DNA of 64,000 bases from Cohnella sp. CFH 77786 (GTDB lineage Bacteria > Bacillota > Bacilli > Paenibacillales > Paenibacillaceae): contig NZ_WJIB01000006.1 of assembly GCF_019400745.1 (NCBI RefSeq), forward strand, positions 1 to 64,000, given 5' to 3'. The notes beneath the pieces were generated by a model. That model worked only from the letters and a program-made list of their open reading frames with translations. It had not been told where the DNA came from and did no database searches. Below are positions 7,635 to 16,178 of the stretch, piece by piece. Made by a program: the position numbers and the translations under genes. Position 1 is the stretch's first letter, and the number at the start of each line of letters is the position of its first letter.

Positions 7635-9236
7635 TTAGCGCTTGTTAAGCTCCTGTCTTAACGCATTCCGGCGGGCAACCAACTCGCGGAAATGGCGGTC
7701 CAGCTCCGACGCCTCAACCGGCGGAATGCCGGGCATGCCCAGTTTGCCCAACACTTCGGTCACTTTCGTCTCCACGCGAAGCAGCTCCTCCTCCGCCTCC
7801 GTCTTCCCCATCTTCGGAGTCTCCGCCAGACGCTCCCGATCGTCCTGGTACTTCCCGGCAAACGGCACGACTTTACCATCCCGGATATCGAGAACCCGAT
7901 CGGCCACCCGTTCGACGAAACGCCGGTCATGCGACACGAACAGCACCGTTCCCTCATACTCGGACAGCAGCTGTTCCAGCGCTTCGATCGACGGGATGTC
8001 CAGGAAATTCGTCGGCTCATCCATCACCAGAACGTTGATGTCGCTCAGGAAAATTTTCGCGAACGCCGTCTTCACCCTCTCTCCGCCGCTGAGCACGCCG
8101 ACCGGCTTGAATACGTCGTCTCCCCGGAACAGCAGCCGGGCCAGGACTAACCTTATCGTCGCGTCGGGGTGGACGGCGGTGCCGGCTACGTTCCTCAGCA
8201 CGCTCCGATCCGGATCGAGGATATCCAGGTTCTGGCTGAAATAGCCGATCCGGACGCCGGGAGAAACGTACACGCCCTCTCCCCCCTCGAGCAGCCGTTT
8301 CAGAAGCGTCGTCTTGCCGGCACCGTTGGGTCCGATCAACGCCGTCTTGGTGCCTCTGCCGATGGTGAAACTGGCGCCTTTCCACAGTATCCTGTCTCCG
8401 AACGAAGCCGTCAGTCCCTCCGCCCGCAAAGCCGTTTTGCTGGCGAACTCGTTTCCGCCCGGTATGTCCAGCCTGACGTTCGGCAGCTCCCGGGGTTTCT
8501 CCACCTTCTCCAGCTTCTCCACGCGAGTTTGCAGCGCTTTGACCGCTTTGTGAACGCCTTTTTGCTGGACGCCTTTACCTGCTTTGTACAGGTTCGATTC
8601 CTTCTTGCTCATCCGCTTCGGCGGCTTCATCATTCCGGCAGCTTTAGCCGACTTGGACACGATCGCCTCTTCCAGCTGTTCTTTCTTACGGATATATTCC
8701 CCGTACTTCTCCGCGTGCTGACGCTTCTCGAGCTCCCGCATGCTCTCATAGTCGCTGTAATTGCCCGCATAAACGGAAACGACCGCATTTTCGATCGACC
8801 AAATCTGCGTGCAGATTCGATCCAAGAAGGCCCGGTCATGGGAAACAATCGCAAGCGCGCCTTCATAGGCGGCCAGCCGCTCCTCCAACTGCCGAATATG
8901 ATCCGCATCGAGATGCATCGTCGGTTCGTCCGCGAACAGCAGCCCGTGCGGTCCCAGGAGCGCCTGGTCGACATAGCGCCACGTGACCTCCCCGCCGCTC
9001 AGGTGGGACGGATTCGGCTTTAGCTGCGGGATGAACGAGACCGGCACCGCGACCGAGACGCTGCCCCGATCCGTCTCCATCCGCCCGGTCAGCACGTTCA
9101 GCAGCGTCGTTTTCCCGGCGCCGTTCCTGCCCACGATGCCGATCCGGTCGTTCCGGCCGATTTTGAGCCGCTCCGCCTTGAACAACAGGCGGTCTCCAAT
9201 CGATAGCTCGAGATGGTTCGCTTCCAAAATCACCAT
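7635..9236 (-). CDS. ABC-F family ATPase, Vga/Msr/VmlR-like ribosomal protection protein
   Basis: A 533-aa protein with two ABC ATPase domains and no membrane segments, the layout of ABC-F translation factors. Domain 1 has GRNGAGKT at 36-43, signature LSGGE and Walker B FADEPTMHLD; domain 2 has GPNGAGKT, LSGGE and VMDEPTNFLD. A charged helical linker (KEQLEEAI, KKESNLYKAGKG, KALQTRVEKLEKVEK) joins them. Antibiotic-resistance ABC-Fs of this size bind the ribosomal E site and displace lincosamides, streptogramins or pleuromutilins; that activity is inferred. H is replaced by F in the second DEPTN-H motif and N by M in the first. The ATG at 9236 follows AAGGAGG 9 nt upstream. An attenuator-like leader precedes it. 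Confidence 0.88.
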   Translation of the reverse strand: MVILEANHLELSIGDRLLFKAERLKIGRNDRIGIVGRNGAGKTTLLNVLTGRMETDRGSVSVAVPVSFIPQLKPNPSHLSGGEVTWRYVDQALLGPHGLLFADEPTMHLDADHIRQLEERLAAYEGALAIVSHDRAFLDRICTQIWSIENAVVSVYAGNYSDYESMRELEKRQHAEKYGEYIRKKEQLEEAIVSKSAKAAGMMKPPKRMSKKESNLYKAGKGVQQKGVHKAVKALQTRVEKLEKVEKPRELPNVRLDIPGGNEFASKTALRAEGLTASFGDRILWKGASFTIGRGTKTALIGPNGAGKTTLLKRLLEGGEGVYVSPGVRIGYFSQNLDILDPDRSVLRNVAGTAVHPDATIRLVLARLLFRGDDVFKPVGVLSGGERVKTAFAKIFLSDINVLVMDEPTNFLDIPSIEALEQLLSEYEGTVLFVSHDRRFVERVADRVLDIRDGKVVPFAGKYQDDRERLAETPKMGKTEAEEELLRVETKVTEVLGKLGMPGIPPVEASELDRHFRELVARRNALRQELNKR

Positions 9237-9460
9237 ACAAAAAAACCTCCTTGTCCGGGAATCCGGACAGGAGGTTATTCGCCGCGTTCGAACGGGAAAT
9301 AGACTTGCGCTGCAGCCCCGATCGGGCCGCAGCCAAGCGGTAACCCAGTCCTCCACAACGCATACGTATCCCGTCCGGAAAAATCGCACAAACTTACGAT
9401 TTTCTCAAGAACAGGATTAGCAGCGCATCGGACTAAAGGTCACCCTTTCCAGCATCGTTA
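9237..9460 (-). promoter_or_regulatory. Attenuator-type leader of the ABC-F gene (terminator hairpin with embedded ribosome-binding site)
   Basis: Read on the minus strand, AACCTCCTGTCCGG and CCGGACAAGGAGGTT form a hairpin with a 4-nt loop (plus strand 9244-9276), followed at once by a T run and the start codon. It therefore looks like an intrinsic terminator whose 3' arm contains the Shine-Dalgarno sequence. An upstream TTCCGGACGG (plus 9371-9380) can pair with the 5' arm and serve as antiterminator. Short upstream reading frames exist: a 12-codon frame at 9417-9455 that includes an internal MRC-stop starting at 9428. This is the arrangement of ribosome-mediated attenuation in antibiotic-inducible ABC-F genes. 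Confidence 0.65.
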
Positions 9461-9466
9461 CGAATG

Positions 9467-9495
9467 ATGTTATTCGATTCACGCTTGAATTGCAA
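9467..9495 (-). promoter_or_regulatory. Probable sigma-A promoter of the ABC-F leader
   Basis: On the minus strand, TTGCAA (9490-9495) and TAACAT (9467-9472) are separated by 17 nt. Each matches four of six consensus positions. The predicted transcript would start near 9460 and give a leader of about 225 nt. Confidence 0.45.
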
Positions 9496-9602
9496 GCGGA
9501 TCGAGTCCAGCTTTGGAAGCTTCTCGTGCCTCCGCGGTCGTAAAAAGGAGCAGCTCTCAGCCAACGGGGGCCGCAGCGGCTCCAAGCGTGCCTGCTATGA
9601 AG

Positions 9603-10007
9603 TTAATCCGTAATGTTTCTCGTGTAGTACTCGATGATGTCTTTACGCCGGATGATGCCGATAAAGATACGGTGCTCGTCGGTAACGGGGACGAAGTTCT
9701 GATCGGCTGCCAGCTGCAGCATATCATCCAGATCGGCTTCGATCTCCACGGATTCGTTATGAATCCGGCGTTTGATCTCTTTGACGATGACGGTGCCCAA
9801 ATTGTGGAAATCCAATCCGGGGGTGTACTTCATTTTCCAAAGCAGGTCCCCTTCGGATAACGTGCCCACGTATTTCCCCTCGCCGTCGATCACGGGAATG
9901 GCTGTCAAATGATGGCGCTCGAGCATTTCGATCGCATCCTGCATGCTCGCGGATAAATCGATATAGGCCACTTTCTCTTTGGGGAACAGAAAATCGGATA
10001 TTCGCAT
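9603..10007 (-). CDS. CBS-domain protein (CbpB/DarB-like)
   Basis: A 134-aa protein made of two CBS motifs. The first (YIDLSASMQDAIEMLERHHLTAIPVID) is at residues ~15-60; the second (IEADLDDMLQLAADQNFVPVTDEHRIFIGIIRRKDIIEYY) ends near residue 130. It resembles B. subtilis CbpB/DarB (YkuL), a c-di-AMP-binding regulator of the stringent response, but I cannot tell from sequence whether the ligand is c-di-AMP or another nucleotide. The ATG at 10007 has GGAAAGGGG about 10 nt upstream; the longer frame to 10070 lacks a signal. Confidence 0.82.
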   Translation of the reverse strand: MRISDFLFPKEKVAYIDLSASMQDAIEMLERHHLTAIPVIDGEGKYVGTLSEGDLLWKMKYTPGLDFHNLGTVIVKEIKRRIHNESVEIEADLDDMLQLAADQNFVPVTDEHRIFIGIIRRKDIIEYYTRNITD

Positions 10008-10145
10008 CGGCCGGCATCCCCTTTCCGATTGATTAGTTCCGATTTTATCGATTGTGGGCGAAACCGTCAAATCGGAATCGGATGGGAAGACATTACAAGT
10101 GGCCTCCGCATTTTCGAGCCTCTACCCGTCCGCCCAAGGAAATCA

Positions 10146-10173
10146 AAAACGCGCGCCACCTTGGGCGCGCGTT
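10146..10173 (-). terminator. Rho-independent terminator of the telA operon
   Basis: On the minus strand AACGCGCGCCC-AAGGT-GGCGCGCGTT is followed by TTTTGATT. It lies 46 bp after the telA stop. Confidence 0.85.
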
Positions 10174-10218
10174 CAGGCATTTTCCGCAACCGCTTCTTCC
10201 GATTCCATTTCTTCCCTG

Positions 10219-11358
10219 TCACAGCCCCAGCTTGTGCCCCTTCTCGAGCCGCTGGATCTGCTTCTCGCCTTGATCGGCGAGCTCCCGGAACCGGCCGATC
10301 GTCTCCCGCATTTTCGGCAACGCTTCCTGCTTGTAGGTGCTGATCGATTCCAGAGCAGACAAAACATCCGCGAAGGCTTGCTTCAACGTGTCCACGGAAA
10401 TGCTCGTTTCCAGCGATTGCTTATGAATTTCGGCACCCTGCTCCTTCAACATTTTCGAGGTGCCGGCGATCAAATTGTTCGTCGTTTCGTTCAGCAGCTC
10501 GATTTTCTTCAGCACGATCTTCTGATTGTAAAGCGCGCTTGCCACCGTGACGGAGATCTTGAGTGCCGATATCGTCACGTTCTTCGCGCGGTCAACCCCG
10601 CGGATCAATTCTTTGTTGTTCCGGATCACCACCTCGATCGCCATGATCCCCTGCTGATTGACCACCAGCATCTGCTGCAGATCCATGAGCCGCTGACGTA
10701 ATGGGAACAGCACTTCGTCGGTGATGAAACGGATTTTGTCCGGGTCTTCCCCACGCTGTTTGGCCGCTTCGATTTGCGCTTCGATCGATTGGTCCATCAA
10801 GGTGCCCAGCTGGATTTCCTTCTGAAGCTTCTTGGTCAGATCCCGAAGCGCCTGCTGCTCGATCTCGAGCGTCGTATTGTCGTTCTTGAGCGTCGTCTTG
10901 CCTTTATCCAAGGAGGTTACGATATCCGCGATGACGGAATCGGCTTTCTGGTATTTCAGGAAGTAAGCGCGAATCGGATTGAACAGCTTTCCCAGGAAAC
11001 CCCTCTTCGCGAAATCGATCAAGCTCGGATCCAAATCCTTCAATTGCGTATGAAGCTCGGCCAATCCTTTCGCCACTTGGCCGCCTTCATCCCCCGTCCT
11101 AGAGAGATGGCCGACCGAAACCTGCAGCAACGCGTTTTTCTCCGACGACGACTTCATCGTGCCCATCCCGAAGGCTTCAATGGATTGCAGAATCTCTTTC
11201 CGTTTCTCCAGCGACTCGATATCGAGAGACAGGATCGCGGAGACGTTGGAGTCGGCGAGTTCCTTGAGCTTCGCCACTTCCTCGGGAACCGGTTTTACCT
11301 CTTGCTCGATCGCTGCTTTGATTTCTTCCGGACTGGCGACTTCCATCGAAAACGACAT
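10219..11358 (-). CDS. telA: TelA/YaaN family toxic anion resistance protein
   Basis: A 379-aa, almost wholly helical protein matching the TelA (toxic anion resistance) family, with blocks such as FGKLFNPIRAYFLKYQ-like GFLGKLFNPIRAYFLKY, VITDEVLFPLRQRLMDLQQM-like and NQQGIMAIEVVIRNNKELIRG. The family is linked to tellurite and envelope stress resistance, but its biochemical action is unknown. The ATG at 11358 has GGAGG 6 nt upstream; an ATG two codons earlier abuts that site. It is the last gene of a three-gene unit with the VWA/solute-binding protein (24 bp upstream) and an XpaC-like membrane protein, and a strong terminator follows. Confidence 0.92.
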   Translation of the reverse strand: MSFSMEVASPEEIKAAIEQEVKPVPEEVAKLKELADSNVSAILSLDIESLEKRKEILQSIEAFGMGTMKSSSEKNALLQVSVGHLSRTGDEGGQVAKGLAELHTQLKDLDPSLIDFAKRGFLGKLFNPIRAYFLKYQKADSVIADIVTSLDKGKTTLKNDNTTLEIEQQALRDLTKKLQKEIQLGTLMDQSIEAQIEAAKQRGEDPDKIRFITDEVLFPLRQRLMDLQQMLVVNQQGIMAIEVVIRNNKELIRGVDRAKNVTISALKISVTVASALYNQKIVLKKIELLNETTNNLIAGTSKMLKEQGAEIHKQSLETSISVDTLKQAFADVLSALESISTYKQEALPKMRETIGRFRELADQGEKQIQRLEKGHKLGL

Positions 11359-11382
11359 GGCCATCCTCCTCGAGTTTATCGG

Positions 11383-13074
11383 TTACATTTGGGCGTTGAA
11401 CAAATTTCCGATTTTGTAAACCACATCGTCCGTATCCGCGTTGATGCTCGCGGCCTCGTTGATGCTCGAAATGCTTTGGAGCGCTTTGATGTTGGCATTA
11501 TAGCCGATCGTGTAAATCGGGATCTTGTAGTTCTCGATCAACTCTTTGATATCCTTCAGCGAATGGCCCTCATTCGTCTCCCCGTCGCTGAGCACGAAAA
11601 TCAGCGGTTTGACGTTCGGATTGTTCGCCAATTCGTCCTGCAGCATCTTCAAAGCGACGATCACCCCGTCGAACGTCGCCGTACCGCCGCCGGATTGGAG
11701 ACTGTCCACCGCTCCTACGAACATGGACTGTTGGTTCGTGTCGAACTTGCCGATGGGCAAACGGATGGTCACATCGTCCGAGTAGGACACGAGGCCGATC
11801 AGGTTGTCTTTGCCCAAATACTTCTGACCCTTCAGCAGGGACTCTTTCAAGCGGTTTATCGGCTCGCCGGCCATGCTGCCGGAGACGTCGGCGACGAATA
11901 CCGCGGCAATGGGCTTATTCCCGTTCTTCTTCTCTTTCCACACCTTTTGCGCGGAGGAGAGCAGACTTCCGTCCATCGCGGCGATTTCCGACTTATAGTC
12001 CTCCAACTGATTGAAGCCCTTGTCCTTGGCCGATTGTTGATACTTGTCCTGCGACAGGAATTCCGCGAATTTCTTGATGATGTCCAGCTTCTCCTGCGGC
12101 AAGTCGCCCAGCGCGTACAACGGACTGTCGTGCCTGACGCCGAATGGCGTGAATACGTACCCGTTTTTCAGATCCCCTGCATTAACGTAGGTTTGATACT
12201 CCAAAACGAAGCCGTCCAGTGCCCCCGATTTCGCAGCGTCGCGCATTTGGATCGTGGTGGAAGCGATAAAAGGCACGTTCGCTTGGAACTTCTCGAAGCC
12301 TTGAACCGCTTTGTCGCTTAACGGATTGGCGCTGTCGAACGTTTGGAGCGCGGTAACGAGAAAGTTCAAGCCCGTGGAACTCGCGAACGGGTCGGTGTAC
12401 CCCATCGCGAATTCGTTATTGGAGATCGCTTCCGTCACGGTTTTGACATTCACCGCTCCATACGTGTCCACCAGCGCGTCGTATTTCGATTTGGCGATGA
12501 CGATGCCGGGCACGTTCCCGACGAGTCGTTTGGCGACCAGCTGCGCTTTCACTCCGCTCGCTTTCACCATTTCTCCCCACAGCTCGTTGGATGGCGTGAA
12601 TGCGTCGGGAACGTATTTGCCGGATTTGATGTAGTCCGCCGCCGTACCCGAAGCGATGTTGCGGATCTTCACCGAGGCGGGTTTGCCGTCTACGGCGATA
12701 TTCGCCTGGTTAAACGCCGTCGCCGCCTCGGTCAGCCATCCATCCTCGCCGCTGCCCGATTTTTCCGTCGAAGAGAAGATCTCCACGAATTGGTCCGTCG
12801 TGTTGTTCACGGTGATCGGGAATTTGGAGATGTCCGGAAGCGACTCCGCGATATCGATCGGATCCAAGTCGATCTGGCCTTTCACCGGCGTTTCCGTCGT
12901 AACCGCGACATCGGAATACAGCTTGCTTAATCGTTTGCCCGCGTTTTCCGAAGTGACCTGGTTTTCGGATTTGCCCCAATTCGAGGTGAGGTTGACCCCG
13001 AAATAGACGAAGGCGAACACCAAGACCAGGATGATTCCAGAGGTAACATAGAATTTGGCTTTGCTTGGCATCAT
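11383..13074 (-). CDS. Membrane-anchored protein with solute-binding-like and von Willebrand A domains
   Basis: A 563-aa protein. Residues 8-29 form one membrane segment. Residues ~85-360 resemble an extracellular solute-binding domain (GWLTEAATAFNQAN, DAFTPSNELWGEMV, LDGFVLEYQTYVNAG). Residues ~388-560 are a VWA domain with an intact MIDAS motif DVSGSM at 396-401, a GGGTATFDG threonine site and FVLSDGETNEGH. The metal-binding site suggests ligand or protein binding outside the membrane. The gene is 8 bp after the XpaC-like gene and 24 bp before telA, so the three products probably act together in an envelope-stress module; the ligand is unknown. A second ATG one codon in is an alternative start. 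Confidence 0.85.
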   Translation of the reverse strand: MMPSKAKFYVTSGIILVLVFAFVYFGVNLTSNWGKSENQVTSENAGKRLSKLYSDVAVTTETPVKGQIDLDPIDIAESLPDISKFPITVNNTTDQFVEIFSSTEKSGSGEDGWLTEAATAFNQANIAVDGKPASVKIRNIASGTAADYIKSGKYVPDAFTPSNELWGEMVKASGVKAQLVAKRLVGNVPGIVIAKSKYDALVDTYGAVNVKTVTEAISNNEFAMGYTDPFASSTGLNFLVTALQTFDSANPLSDKAVQGFEKFQANVPFIASTTIQMRDAAKSGALDGFVLEYQTYVNAGDLKNGYVFTPFGVRHDSPLYALGDLPQEKLDIIKKFAEFLSQDKYQQSAKDKGFNQLEDYKSEIAAMDGSLLSSAQKVWKEKKNGNKPIAAVFVADVSGSMAGEPINRLKESLLKGQKYLGKDNLIGLVSYSDDVTIRLPIGKFDTNQQSMFVGAVDSLQSGGGTATFDGVIVALKMLQDELANNPNVKPLIFVLSDGETNEGHSLKDIKELIENYKIPIYTIGYNANIKALQSISSINEAASINADTDDVVYKIGNLFNAQM

Positions 13075-13082
13075 GGCACCTC

Positions 13083-13934
13083 TTACGATTTATAATATTT
13101 CGTTAGCTTAATTAACGAGTCGATTTCCCTCATGCAGGGCATGTTTTCGATCTCGTTCGGATCCAATCCGTCCAACCGGGATATTTCCAGCAGCAGCCGA
13201 TCCAATTTCAGGAGGATCTCCTCGTTGGTGCCGAGCGAGCCTTTGACGAATGCCAGAAACTCCTCGTACAGCTTCGCTTTTTCCTGAATCAGCTCCGGAG
13301 AAAGTTTCGCCGACGGTTGGCGCATCGTACGCTTATAATCGGATTCGTCGAATACGCTCAGCCGGCCCAAGATGCTCCGTACATTCAAATAAAAGAGCTT
13401 CTCGACTTCCTCGATGACGCCGGAGAACTTCTTGAAGCTGATCTCGGCGGGATCGAACCTTTCTTTCAGGACGTCGAACAAGCTTTCCCGCTTTTTCCGG
13501 ATCCGCTCCAACTGCTCCAAGGCGAGCATCATGTCATCCTCGAGCGCCTTCACGCTTTTGTAGCGGGTCAACGCATCCACATAATCGTCGTGCGTTCGGA
13601 TTTGCTTGATCGGTACCTTAACGGGTTGTTTGAACAGGATCGTATAGCTTCCATAAATAATCGTTAAGGCACTTGCGCAGAGCAAGGTTGCCCCGATAGC
13701 GGTCGACAGCGCGCTTGCGCCGAGCCTTAGTCCGATAAATCCGGGCGAGAGCACGAGAATATCGATAACCGCCACGCCGGTAATAAGAGCCATCAGTTTC
13801 GAGAACTTGGCGGCAGTCAATCCGGATACCTCCTTCATTCCCACATTAGGAATACGTCGGGCCGTCGGAAAAGTGACATGTTTTTCCTGATGGAACGGAT
13901 ACACCCTTAAGGACAGTTCGACATCTTCCTTCAT
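13083..13934 (-). CDS. Helical membrane protein of the telA operon, possibly XpaC-like
   Basis: A 283-aa protein. A basic N-terminal ~55 residues are followed by two adjacent membrane segments (LMALITGVAVIDILVLSPGF and ATLLCASALTIIYGSYTILF) and a long charged helical C-terminal region (residues ~110-283). In B. subtilis the telA homologue yaaN is paired with xpaC, which has a similar two-segment plus helical layout; that parallel in position and architecture suggests an XpaC relative, but I do not recognise the sequence with certainty. The ATG at 13934 follows GAAAGGAAA. It is the first gene of the XpaC-like/VWA/TelA unit. Confidence 0.7.
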   Translation of the reverse strand: MKEDVELSLRVYPFHQEKHVTFPTARRIPNVGMKEVSGLTAAKFSKLMALITGVAVIDILVLSPGFIGLRLGASALSTAIGATLLCASALTIIYGSYTILFKQPVKVPIKQIRTHDDYVDALTRYKSVKALEDDMMLALEQLERIRKKRESLFDVLKERFDPAEISFKKFSGVIEEVEKLFYLNVRSILGRLSVFDESDYKRTMRQPSAKLSPELIQEKAKLYEEFLAFVKGSLGTNEEILLKLDRLLLEISRLDGLDPNEIENMPCMREIDSLIKLTKYYKS

Positions 13935-13981
13935 TTTCCTTTCTTTTTTTGCCGGCACCTCGCGAAGTCGCGACACATACG

Positions 13982-14006
13982 AAAAACACGCCGCTTGGGC
14001 GTGTTT
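13982..14006 (-). terminator. Terminator after arylamine N-acetyltransferase
   Basis: On the minus strand AAACACGCC and GGCGTGTTT pair around a short loop, followed by TTTCG. It separates the NAT gene from the downstream telA operon. Confidence 0.8.
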
Positions 14007-14014
14007 GCTTCCAG

Positions 14015-14875
14015 CTATGATTTGACCCGTTTCCACTCCTCGTGCTTGCTCCGGGCTTTCTTCCACAAATCATCCCGTTCCAGGCGGCTATAGTTCGCCA
14101 AGGTTTCGCCGAATACGTCCCCCAAGACCTCGAACCAGCGGGTTTTCGTCTGAATTTCCGTTTTCCGAGTGCCGTTCCCGTCCCGATTCGACCAAACGCA
14201 GCCCCTGAGCTCGTTGCTGCCGCCGGCATGCCGGTGCCGGACCAGGAACAGGTCAATCCACGGAGACTCGGGCGAGCGGCTGTAATGCTCGTGTTTCGGC
14301 TTGAACTCTTCCAGAGACGGGAGAACCTCGGGATCGTAGTCGACGCCGGCAAACGAGGCTTGAGGATCGTGAACCAGCCTCCAGCCGTTCTGGACCACGC
14401 GGGATTCCGTCACCGCATATCGCAAGGGCCCTTGTTCATAGTTCCCCGCCCGAAGCGGCAGCGGCTCGTATGGCATATCGCCCAATCCGACATCGGCGAT
14501 CCAGCTCTCTTCTTCTCCCCGCTCATTCTCCATATTGACCGTCATGCCGAGATGAAACGAATTGATTCGGGGCTCCTCGCCCAATGGCTGAACGCCTGCC
14601 CGATGCCACGATACGCGATAGCCCAACGACCGCAGAAGCTCGCTGAACGCTCCGTTCAGGTGGAAGCAGTAGCCGCTTCTTCCGCTTAGCAACAGCTGCA
14701 CGGATGCTTTGAGATCGATGGAGACCGGTTTGCCGGCAAAAATATCGACGGTTTGCCACGGAACGTTCCGCACATGGGCTTGGTGGAGCTCGATTAAGTA
14801 AGGTAATGTCGGCGGCTGTCTGTCCGGGATTCCGATTCTTCTAAGGTAAGCTTTGATTTCATCGTTCGTTAACAT
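14015..14875 (-). CDS. nat: Arylamine N-acetyltransferase
   Basis: A 286-aa protein, the usual length for bacterial NATs. The catalytic triad is visible: Cys70 in SGRSGYCFHLNG, His108 in NSFHLGM and Asp128 in WIADVGLGDMPYEPL. The enzyme moves the acetyl group from acetyl-CoA to arylamines and hydrazines and works in the cytosol. It is a single-gene unit. Its promoter lies just upstream and carries a palindrome between -35 and -10 (see 14935-14964), so it is probably controlled by a repressor. Confidence 0.92.
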   Translation of the reverse strand: MLTNDEIKAYLRRIGIPDRQPPTLPYLIELHQAHVRNVPWQTVDIFAGKPVSIDLKASVQLLLSGRSGYCFHLNGAFSELLRSLGYRVSWHRAGVQPLGEEPRINSFHLGMTVNMENERGEEESWIADVGLGDMPYEPLPLRAGNYEQGPLRYAVTESRVVQNGWRLVHDPQASFAGVDYDPEVLPSLEEFKPKHEHYSRSPESPWIDLFLVRHRHAGGSNELRGCVWSNRDGNGTRKTEIQTKTRWFEVLGDVFGETLANYSRLERDDLWKKARSKHEEWKRVKS

Positions 14876-14934
14876 GGGTTTTCGGTCACCTCTTGAAACT
14901 CGTTTTCTTTTAATGTTACCGTTTGGTTACCTTT

Positions 14935-14964
14935 ATGATACGTTACCAAAAAGTAACGTGTCAA
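14935..14964 (-). promoter_or_regulatory. NAT promoter with palindromic operator in the spacer
   Basis: On the minus strand a perfect -35 TTGACA (14959-14964) and a -10 TATCAT (14935-14940) are 18 nt apart. The whole spacer is the inverted repeat CGTTAC-TTTTTG-GTAACG. Two more GGTAAC copies follow downstream of the -10 (plus strand, about 14914-14932). This is the layout of a repressor-controlled promoter. Confidence 0.7.
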
Positions 14965-14967
14965 GTC

Positions 14968-16062
14968 TCATTCCAGCAGCCGGATGTCCGTCGAAACGAG
15001 TGGCTGCTCCATGAACGCGCAGTACCGGCCGGCTGCTTCGATCAGACCCTCTTCGCGATCTTGGCCGGGAACGAACAGGCGGATCTCGATGTCGATCCCT
15101 TTTTTCTTGACGGTTCGTTTCCATAGACCCGCGACTTGGCCGTCGATGACGACGGTCGGCATGAAGACTCCGTTGCCCCCTGGGACGATATAAGGCGCGT
15201 GTTCCGGTTTCAACACACGGCCGCGATCCTTATACCCGAGCAAATATTCGTCGAAGCCCGGAATCAAATAGACGCCTGTCCTCTCGTCCGAAGTATCCGC
15301 TTGCGAGGATGATGCCAGCCAGTATTCCTGACCGCCGAATTTCTCGACCATCAACAGGCTCCGCGCCAATTCGACGGCTTTCCTGGCGTCCGCAAGCGTC
15401 ATCCCTGTCCACCAGGCGAAATCGGGAACGGTGGCAGGCCCGTGTCCTTGATAATACCGCACCGCCAATTCGGCAAGCCCTGCATCCGGAGGCATATCCT
15501 TGGCCCCGGACACCCACTCTTCCAGCAAAGCGAACGTTTGCTGCTTGCCTTCCTTCGGTCCAAGGCAAATCAAGCCTTCCTGCGCGAAATGCCAGAGCAT
15601 ATGGTAACCCCGCTGCCCGTCGGTGCGGATTCCCGCTTCCTTCAGCCTATGCATCAGATCGGTCCTGGACACCCGTTTGTGCCCGCGCAGGGCATCATAG
15701 ACCAAATGCTTGCCGCGTTCCATGATCTCCGGGGTGAGCTCCAATTGCTGCAGCCTGCGCTTATCCTGCGCCAGAACGCGCGGCGCGAGCAGCTTCAACA
15801 TCCACTTCGCGTCCTCCGCCGGCACCATATGGATCGTGCCGCGCATCAGCCAAGTGAGCAGAATTTTTCCATCTTCGATGCTTCGTTCGACCGCCGCGAC
15901 GGACGCGTCAGCCGTTCGTAATCCGACAGCCCAGAGGGCTTGGTGATAATCCTGCGCCTGCAAAGCTCCGAGTCGGAGGACGGCCTGTTCGGGCTTGCCC
16001 GGTTTTCCGCCCGCGATCCTATGATTAAGCAGCCTGCGGTATGGAATATTCGGCTCGGTCAT
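14968..16062 (-). CDS. Winged-helix DNA-binding domain protein (AlkZ-like HTH_42 family)
   Basis: A 364-aa protein of the winged-helix family that includes AlkZ-type DNA glycosylases. Visible blocks are RIAGGKPGKPEQAVLRLGALQAQDYHQALWAVGLR near the start, LLTWLMRGTIHMVPAED, GPATVPDFAWWTGMTL-like and IPGFDEYLLGYKDR. AlkZ proteins unhook interstrand crosslinks using a QxQ or QxD motif; LQAQDY here is consistent with a QAQ motif, but substrate range is not known. GGAGGAGA lies ~7 nt before the ATG at 16062; the longer frame overlaps the divergent VOC promoter region. Confidence 0.82.
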   Translation of the reverse strand: MTEPNIPYRRLLNHRIAGGKPGKPEQAVLRLGALQAQDYHQALWAVGLRTADASVAAVERSIEDGKILLTWLMRGTIHMVPAEDAKWMLKLLAPRVLAQDKRRLQQLELTPEIMERGKHLVYDALRGHKRVSRTDLMHRLKEAGIRTDGQRGYHMLWHFAQEGLICLGPKEGKQQTFALLEEWVSGAKDMPPDAGLAELAVRYYQGHGPATVPDFAWWTGMTLADARKAVELARSLLMVEKFGGQEYWLASSSQADTSDERTGVYLIPGFDEYLLGYKDRGRVLKPEHAPYIVPGGNGVFMPTVVIDGQVAGLWKRTVKKKGIDIEIRLFVPGQDREEGLIEAAGRYCAFMEQPLVSTDIRLLE

Positions 16063-16178
16063 GGGCCTGTCTCCTCCCATCGTCGTCATGCACCATTGTA
16101 ACACTTCATTGGCATTTTTTCCGCTCAATGCTACAATATGGACTAGCAACATTTAACATTTTGCAGGGAGTGAAAAAA

